The notes under the pieces are model-generated. The model was not told where the DNA came from and searched no databases. It saw only the letters and a program-made list of their open reading frames with translations. Source: Molanna angustata (taxonomy: Eukaryota; Arthropoda; Insecta; Trichoptera; Molannidae). From it: DNA of 64,000 bases. Where the stretch lies: contig OY754978.1 in the NCBI GenBank assembly GCA_963576475.1, forward strand, positions 7,700,629 through 7,764,628, given 5' to 3'. Positions 57,831 to 64,000 of the stretch are shown here, piece by piece (position 1 is the first letter of the stretch; each line of letters opens with the position of its first letter). A program made the position numbers and the translations under genes.

Positions 57831-58369
57831 CTAACTATTCATAGGCATTGCAGTTTTTTAGTTACTTACAATAAAAAAATTAAAATGTTTGATTGAAACT
57901 ATAGTTTCATAAGAAAAGTATGAAACCAAATCAAATATCTTTTGAGGGTAGGAGTCAAATTTCAAAAAACTCACCCAATGGAATAAATATGTAAAAATAA
58001 AGTGTCTTCTATTTCAAAAACATATCTTTTGAGGGTACTGGGGAAAAGATTATCAAAAATTACTCTATAGATTTTCATATAATATACCAGATGTCGCAGT
58101 TAGCAAATTTTGTATTAATCGAAGTGAGGATTTTTTCCGCGGTACCTTTGATAGCAAGGTGGGCAGAAAACATCGTTTTTGTAAAGAGAATAACGGCTAA
58201 TGTAAATTCGGATTTATTTGTCGAAAAAAACACTTTGTTCATTAATATTTAGAGAAAAAATATCTAGGAAGTGTTGAAATGTATGAAAAACGGCAATATG
58301 TTGCCAACCAAGAAATCAAACGCGCGATATACCATGACTCACTCATTGCACGGAGTACTCCATCTAGTG

Positions 58370-58869
58370 CATTCATGTCAAAGATACGGCCCGCGATAGT
58401 CTTTTGAAAGAAAAATTTAAAGAGGTTAACGCTCTTACATTTTAAACACAATATTTCAAGAGTTTGGATAACTACCCGGAATTAAAAAAGCATGCAGCAC
58501 GCATTCTGTGCATGTTTGGTAGCACCTATTTATGTGAGCAGATGTTTTCTATATAAGAACAAATATCGCACAAGACTTACAAATGAACATCTCCAATCAA
58601 TATTATTAAAATAATTACAACGAATATGATACCAATGAGCATGTCAAAAACAAGAGAAGTCAGGTATCTGGATCCTCAAGCTCAAAATAATTACCCTCTT
58701 TTATAACTTTGACATGATTTTTAACAACCGTATATAATATACTATATAATTAAATAAATAAAATGTTATAATAATTCAGTACCTACTTCCTTTTTTTATT
58801 TGAATCTGGCCCGCCTACACATTCTAAATTTAATATATGGCCCTCTACAAAATTGAGTTTTACACCCCT
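58370..58869 (+). mobile_element. hAT relic, 500 bp, with 8-bp target duplication ATCTAGTG
   Basis: ATCTAGTG occurs at 58362-58369 and directly after the element. The right end is the complement of CAGGGGTGTAAAACTC; the left end is a mutated version with 'cggcccgcg'. Inside, a + frame reads YPELKKHAARILCMFGSTYL and CEQMFS, the hAT C-terminal dimerisation block. Confidence 0.8.
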
Positions 58870-59764
58870 GATCTAGTGTATTATTATGGAAATCTTTGGT
58901 ACATACTTGCTTAAGATGGAAGAAAAAGACGTTATTCAAATTCACGGATACGTTTTTGCAAAGTTATCATTTTGGCAACAGTGTGGCGCTCAATTCTCTT
59001 TGTGTAGGTTACTTTATACGCCTCATCTTTATTTGAAGCGAGAGTATTTTTGGACGAGTTTCTTTATATAAAATAAATAAAAAGTTTGTCACAGTTTGGG
59101 ATGCTGTGTGGTTTAAGCCTTGAATAATGCAACCCAGCCGGTCTTGAAATGCGTACGGCGCATAGCGGATAGCGCCCTTGAAAAACCAAATCAATAAAAA
59201 CACAACGCAATGAGGGCGAACGACACATATAATAGGACCAATTAAAAATGTAGGTACGTTTCTATGATTGTGTTAATTTGTCTATGTATGTAATAGAAAT
59301 AGACCATAATATTATATAAATACGTCATAGACATAAAATATATATACCTAGACGACGTACCTGATAATTAAAGTGAGTTTAAAATTTTCGCGCGCTTAAT
59401 TTCTTGGTTGGCAATAAATTGTAGTTTTTCATAAATTTTTCCATAACTTTTCCGTTTTTTTTCGATAATATTTCGAATTGGTGATTTTTATTTAGTAAAA
59501 GTGGACATATTTATCAAATAAAGGATATTATTTATTGTTTTCATTAATTTGTTTGTTTGTTTATTTTTTGTGTTAATTTATAAATTATATCACTTTTTGT
59601 AAAATGTGTGAAGTTTCTTTTTTGTGTGAAAGCAAACTTTGAAACTTAAGTTTAATAAATAAAGTAATATACGATATTTTTTTACTAGCGATATTTTAGA
59701 TTATTTACATTCGATATTCATAATAATAGTTTATTTTGGTGCGTGATATTGTCTTTTATTTAAA

Positions 59765-59835
59765 ATGCCCGTTTCATGTTCTGGATATGGATGTACTTAT
59801 CGACACAATAACGGAGATAATATACAAATGCACAG
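59765..59835 (+). CDS. THAP-domain first exon (transposase relic)
   Basis: ATG at 59765; the peptide MPVSCSGYGCTYRHNNGDNI ends QMHR at a good donor (ACAG|GTAATC). The MP..C..YGC....N......HR pattern is the start of a THAP zinc-binding domain. No second exon with the expected Trp and C..H pair was found, so the gene is probably broken. Confidence 0.7.
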
Positions 59836-60019
59836 GTAATCATTTTGGTATTTTGAAATTGAAAAATATGAAATAAAATAGGTATAGGTTAAGTTAAGAT
59901 GAAATAATTTTAATATTAATTCATAATTAAACTGATTAACTAGGATTTAATTGTTGTTTCTTGGGATGTCAAGAAACAACAGTTGTTGTTTCGTTTCGGA
60001 GCTCAATATTAAAATAAGT

Positions 60020-60090
60020 ACATACATACCATCACAAATGGTAACCAGCGACGGGTGTGCAATACCTTATAAAAGGAAGCACCACATATA
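60020..60090 (-). mobile_element. Element with TTATAAAAG core, short copy
   Basis: 'accagcgacgggtgtgc' and 'accttataaaaggaagcacc', same family as 31055 and 61255, inserted in the THAP element. Confidence 0.6.
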
Positions 60091-60759
60091 ATGGCAGATT
60101 TTATAATTACTACAAAGCATATACCTATTCAGTCACTGTTAAAAATTCAATCTAAATAAATTAAATCACTTAGAATATTTCTATTAACAAATGAGATATG
60201 TAAAACAGTTAAAAACTAAAAATTATTTAGAAAGGAATGCAGGAAGGGGCTGCCAAAGGAAAAATCTGTGACACACAAATCGCTTAATCCTTTATCTGAT
60301 TTTTGCGTAGCTACTCGATGTATTTTCGTAATATTACGCTACTTATACTATTATAAAGTTAATAAAGAAAATATTGGTAAAGCTAAATTAAAATATAACA
60401 AACCGTAATTGAGATTATTGAATACAAAATCACTGAAATTCTTAATGATCCTAGGCATTATTAAAATGTTAGTATATCAATAATTACACTGTAAACCGCC
60501 CATTATTTTAGCTTAATATTTTTGAAAACTTCATTGATAACAGTTTTTTATAACTTTGATGTACAAACTAGTTTTTTTCGACAAATAAATGCCAAAACTA
60601 TTCATATAAGTCGTTATTCTCTATACAAAAACAATGTATTCTGCCAACCAAACGTCAAAAATCCCCCGGAAAAATGACTCACTTCAATTCATACAAAATT
60701 TGCTAACTACGACATATAGTATATTATATGAAAACCTATGAAATACGTTAATATATTAC

Positions 60760-61250
60760 TCAGAAATTAGTAAGTTATAAAAAGAATCATATGAAATTAA
60801 ATGATTTTATTTCCATTACTTTTACATATAACAATAACAAAAAAAATAACCATACTAAAAAAAGATTTATAATAAATATACAATGTACAACAACCTGTTC
60901 CAAATTTGGTAACTGATTGCCTAACTAAACGAGTCTGTTCCGAGGCAGTACCTTTTCAAATTGGTTTGGTTTCATGTTATTGAATACAAAATAATTAAAA
61001 AACAAAACAGAAAAATATACAAATATTATATAATACATACATACACACGCGAGCATGATTATACATACATGGCAGAACATTTATATTGATTTATTTTGTG
61101 TCTATGTTTTTATGTAACTGAATCGTTCTATATGTACTCACTTTCTCAGCACAAGCATTTTATGATTTTAGAGAAAGGGAAAAAAATAGTTTACAAATTC
61201 CAATAATTGTAATATAGGTATATATTGCTTTATTGAATAATAAATAAAAA
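60760..61250. other. No recognised feature
   Basis: AT-rich spacer; nothing supported. Confidence 0.35.
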
Positions 61251-61254
61251 AAAC

Positions 61255-61400
61255 TGAATGAATATACCACAACGTGGGGTGACCAGCGACAGGTGTGCGG
61301 GTTTGCATTACCTTATAAAAGACACATGAGTGTATGCCCACGCACCAGTCACGTCTCACACAAAATGGGTGGTGAACCTCATTGCTGAACTTTCTGAGAT
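61255..61400 (-). mobile_element. Element with TTATAAAAG core, copy 3
   Basis: 'ccagcgacaggtgtgcggg', 'ccttataaaag' and 'tgggtggtgaacctcattgc'. Confidence 0.6.
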
Positions 61401-61579
61401 GTTGGTAGGTATAAAAAGTTGAACACTACATTCCTATACTAGGAAACCAGACCTATTCGCTTTAATTTTCTTATATCGATGTGCTCTTTTGGTTCAAAAT
61501 TTTCCCTTTTCAAAATCTCTGATGTAATGGCGCTTTTTCTTCCATTTTCATCATAGGAGAAATTTGTTTGAAATTTAAT

Positions 61580-62500
61580 AATTATACATATATACGCATA
61601 CCATCATGCCCTTTCCCTATTTTGGGATAAGCATTTACATCCACGAATCACATAATACCTGCTCTATTATTCTGAAATTGTACATAACACCTTTCAAAAT
61701 CTCATTTATATAATCATTATTTTCCTTTTTATTTCTTTTCGGGCAACTAACAGGCACTATGTCAAATATTAATTTAACACGGACCCAATAACAAGTTGCC
61801 ACTTTCTGGAGACTTACGATATTAATTGTCTCACAGATCCAGACTGAAAACACAATTAAAAACTGTGTCTCCACCGGGATCAGCAGTTAGATACCTATCC
61901 AACTGAACCACGAAGGCCGACTTGATGTCAACTCTTTCTCGGCCGGCCTCTTCTTCTCATTCCACTCTTTTCAGCCTTGTATATTTTCTTTGTCAGAAGT
62001 TCATCATTCATTCTCTCTACATGTCCAGACCCTCGCAGAGCATTTACCTTCATTCTACTCACAAAATCTCTTCCAATCTTGCATTCTCTTCTAATATCCA
62101 CATTCCTTATCTTATCATAGATTGTTTTGTCACACATACATCTTAGGGACCTCATTTACACAGTGTTAATTTTACTTTCATGCGTCTTTTGCCATGTTCA
62201 TGTTGTCTCACTTGCATACATTATTGTTGGAACGACTATTGCATTGTGCACAGTAAAATTAGCTGGCCTTGAGATAATTTGGTCACCAATTATTGTTCTT
62301 AATGCACCGTTCACTCTATTTGCTGCCGTTACCTTTTTCTATATCCTTTTCCAATCTTCCATCACGCTGAAATATACTTCCTAAATACAAATATTCATCC
62401 ACTAGTTCTAGTAGTTCATTATCCACTCGTATTTCGCATTCTGTTCTTCTTTCATTTTTTTTTTTATTACCATTACTTTAGACGTAGATTAATTCCTTCT
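61580..62500 (-). mobile_element. RTE-like LINE fragment split by a SINE
   Basis: Parts 61580-61739 and 61922-62500 join as one LINE. Minus strand: EYLYLGSIFQ-type, HNAIVVPT-type, MRSLRCMCDKTIYDKIRNVD, RRECKIGRDFVSRMKVNALR, MRRRGRPRKS, then after the SINE YINEILKGV. A more diverged subfamily. Confidence 0.75.
61740..61921 (-). mobile_element. tRNA-derived SINE, family 2, inside the LINE
   Basis: Minus-strand head GTCGGCCTTCGTGGTTCAGT; about 12 bases around the B box are lost compared with 4481-4682. Confidence 0.75.
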
Positions 62501-62619
62501 CAGTCCATTTTGGATACCTACATCTATTGAGTACCATTTTTACCATTAATAATTATGGGAACCTATATACAAAAATATATAACTAAAGTATTAGTTTTAA
62601 ATTAACTATGGAGTTCTAT

Positions 62620-63250
62620 CCAGAAGGACCAGAAGTTTCAAACAATGAAATAATTATTTAAAATTACTTCTACTACTGACGTATGGCTGTTTAAAAACAG
62701 AATGCTACATAAGCTAGCAGTAATACAAGAGCCATGGAAAGGAGACATTGAGAGATGGGAAAACCAATTTGTGTATAAGAGAGAAAACCGAAGTCACTGA
62801 CGTTGTTCAAAAGGTTGGCAAACCTAAAGTGGAGCTAGGCAGGGCATGTCACCCGAACCACAAACTCCAGACGGACCAGAAAAGTGCTGGAATAGCAATT
62901 TTGAATGGGCAATAGAAATTTTGAAATAAGACAAGTGGCTGGAAGCCATTTCAAGCAGTAGATGTGGAGGTCTCAGAAGGAGGTCTATGTCCATTACTGA
63001 ACGAAGGAGGGCTGACATGATGACTGATAAAGAATGTGTAATTTGGAAACAAATATAAATGCATCAATAATAATTAAATACTACAACATACAGTGGAGAG
63101 AAAGGTAGAGAGAAGACAGGGTATGTGGCATAAAAGAATATTGTGATTTAAAAATCTCAGGCAGTGGTTCCGGATGCGACGTCACTAATAAGGTTGGAGC
63201 AAGATCGGGATGAGTTTGGTGTGATGGTCGCCAACCCCCATTAGGAGAGA
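62620..63250 (+). mobile_element. LINE 3' debris (two types)
   Basis: 62650-63020 reads in broken frames LLLLTYGCL, EKTEVTDVVQKVG, KWS.AGHVTRTTN and TRKVLE, a non-LTR C terminus. 63090-63245 is the uninterrupted version of the element broken at 7888-8630 (ATSLIRLEQDRDEFGVMVA). Confidence 0.65.
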
Positions 63251-63691
63251 AACAAAAAGAAGATTATTAAAAATAGAAGTCAGGTATAACTCAATAAAAA
63301 TTAGATTTTTTGCCTACAGGGTAAAAAAAAAATATAATATACACAAATCCCTTTGTGGCCAAAATAAGAAATTTTAGCAATGCCAGACTTATGAAGTGTT
63401 ACGAAGATAAGCTTTAATATTTTAAAACAATATTACAAGCAATAATTTTAATCTTAGCTTAAACAAAACATACATGGGTAGTAAAAAAGAATGGTTAATG
63501 TAAATACAGATAATGATAAATTAATCTGAACTTATTGCAAAATATGAGAATAGAAATATACGTATTCATTAAGTGTTTTTCGCACCCATCAATAATTAAT
63601 GATTATTTAGATATTAATAAGATTATTTATCTAACTGCTAAAAACAGAAAAATCTGGGTATTGTAGCAGCACTAATGCATTTATAATATAA

Positions 63692-63875
63692 CTATCTATG
63701 CTCAGTTGGTTAGATATCTGACTTCTGAACCAAAGGTCCCTGGTTCGATTCCCGGTGGAAACAGTTTTTAATTGTGTTTTCAGTCTGGATCTGTGAGACA
63801 ATATCAAAAGTCCCCAGAAGTGGCAACTTATTATTGGGTGCATGTTAAATTAATATTTAATATAGTACAAGTTAG
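63692..63875 (+). mobile_element. tRNA-derived SINE, family 2
   Basis: 'gctcagttggttagatatct', B box 'ggttcgattcccgg', body 'ttgtgttttcagtctggatc', end 'aaattaatatttaatatag'. Missing the first few bases of the head. Confidence 0.75.
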
Positions 63876-64000
63876 CAGACCTAAAAAATTACAAATTCAC
63901 AACATTATACGGCTTCACTATCTGGGGAGTAAATATTCTAGCCTAGGCGATATTTATTACTTGTTATTGGCAAACTATAAAATCATTTTTGATCAACATT

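Larger units (their letters stand above)
58065..60740. mobile_element. 2.7-kb DNA transposon relic with about 180-bp TIRs and a THAP exon
   Basis: Arms 58065-58243 and 60559-60740 are inverted copies ('gattttcatataatata', 'gttagcaaattttgta', 'taaagagaataacg', 'atttgtcgaaaaaaac'). A second, inner inverted pair is 58265-58330 with 59390-59455. It holds a THAP-type exon on + and a nested hAT relic. THAP domains are typical of P-element-type transposases. Confidence 0.65.

Noticed and set aside
59952..59979. Short hairpin (gttgtttctt...aagaaacaac) as a microRNA
   Set aside because: The arms are only about 10 bp, far shorter than a pre-miRNA stem.

Overview
The window is AT-rich animal nuclear DNA, most likely from an insect and probably a moth or butterfly. 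The clues are a Wech-type TRIM-NHL gene without RING or filamin domains, a Sneaky/DCST1 gene in short exons with GT-AG introns, and repeat families that resemble lepidopteran ones: RTE-like LINEs ending in ATGT microsatellites, tRNA-derived SINEs, a Helitron-like segment and many TIR elements. The order is an inference; no marker in the window proves it.

Only two host genes are well supported. From the left edge to 6923 (+) lie seven phase-compatible exons of the 3' two-thirds of a DC-STAMP-domain gene (sneaky/DCST1). It ends in a cysteine-rich RING-like tail, with a poly(A) signal 4 nt after the stop; the 5' exons are outside the window. At 18609-20840 (-) is a complete, intronless 743-codon reading frame for a Wech/LIN-41/TRIM71 relative: two B-boxes, a coiled coil and six NHL repeats. 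A splice acceptor lies just 5' of its ATG. A GC-rich stretch at 22890-23400 is the best candidate for its promoter and non-coding first exon, and holds a 38-codon upstream ORF.

Downstream of wech, on its own strand, are three let-7 8-mer seed matches within 476 bp (11104-11579), in a block that looks repeat-free between two DNA transposons. A fourth lies inside the coding region. let-7 control of lin-41/TRIM71/wech is classical, so this suggests a very long 3' UTR, perhaps to about 8790, that has absorbed transposons. A proximal poly(A) signal at 18172 would give a short isoform without the cluster.

The rest (about 24-64 kb, and the gaps between genes) is a graveyard of mobile elements. It holds at least four LINE types, including an RTE-like family in about ten broken copies, a CR1/L2-like type and an R2/R4-like type with a restriction-like endonuclease. 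It also holds three tRNA-type SINE families, two of which have inserted into LINEs, and TIR or foldback elements with TA, TAA or TTAA target duplications. A hAT relic with an 8-bp duplication is nested in an element with 180-bp TIRs and a THAP-domain exon. Two minisatellites stand out: 13.7 apparently identical copies of an 82-bp unit (15577-16703), and about 34 copies of a 38-bp unit with a perfect 14-bp palindrome, arranged in a 418-bp higher-order repeat (55592-56879).

No rRNA, functional tRNA gene, CRISPR array or prokaryotic-type operon was seen. Coordinates of repeats are hand-read and approximate at the ends.
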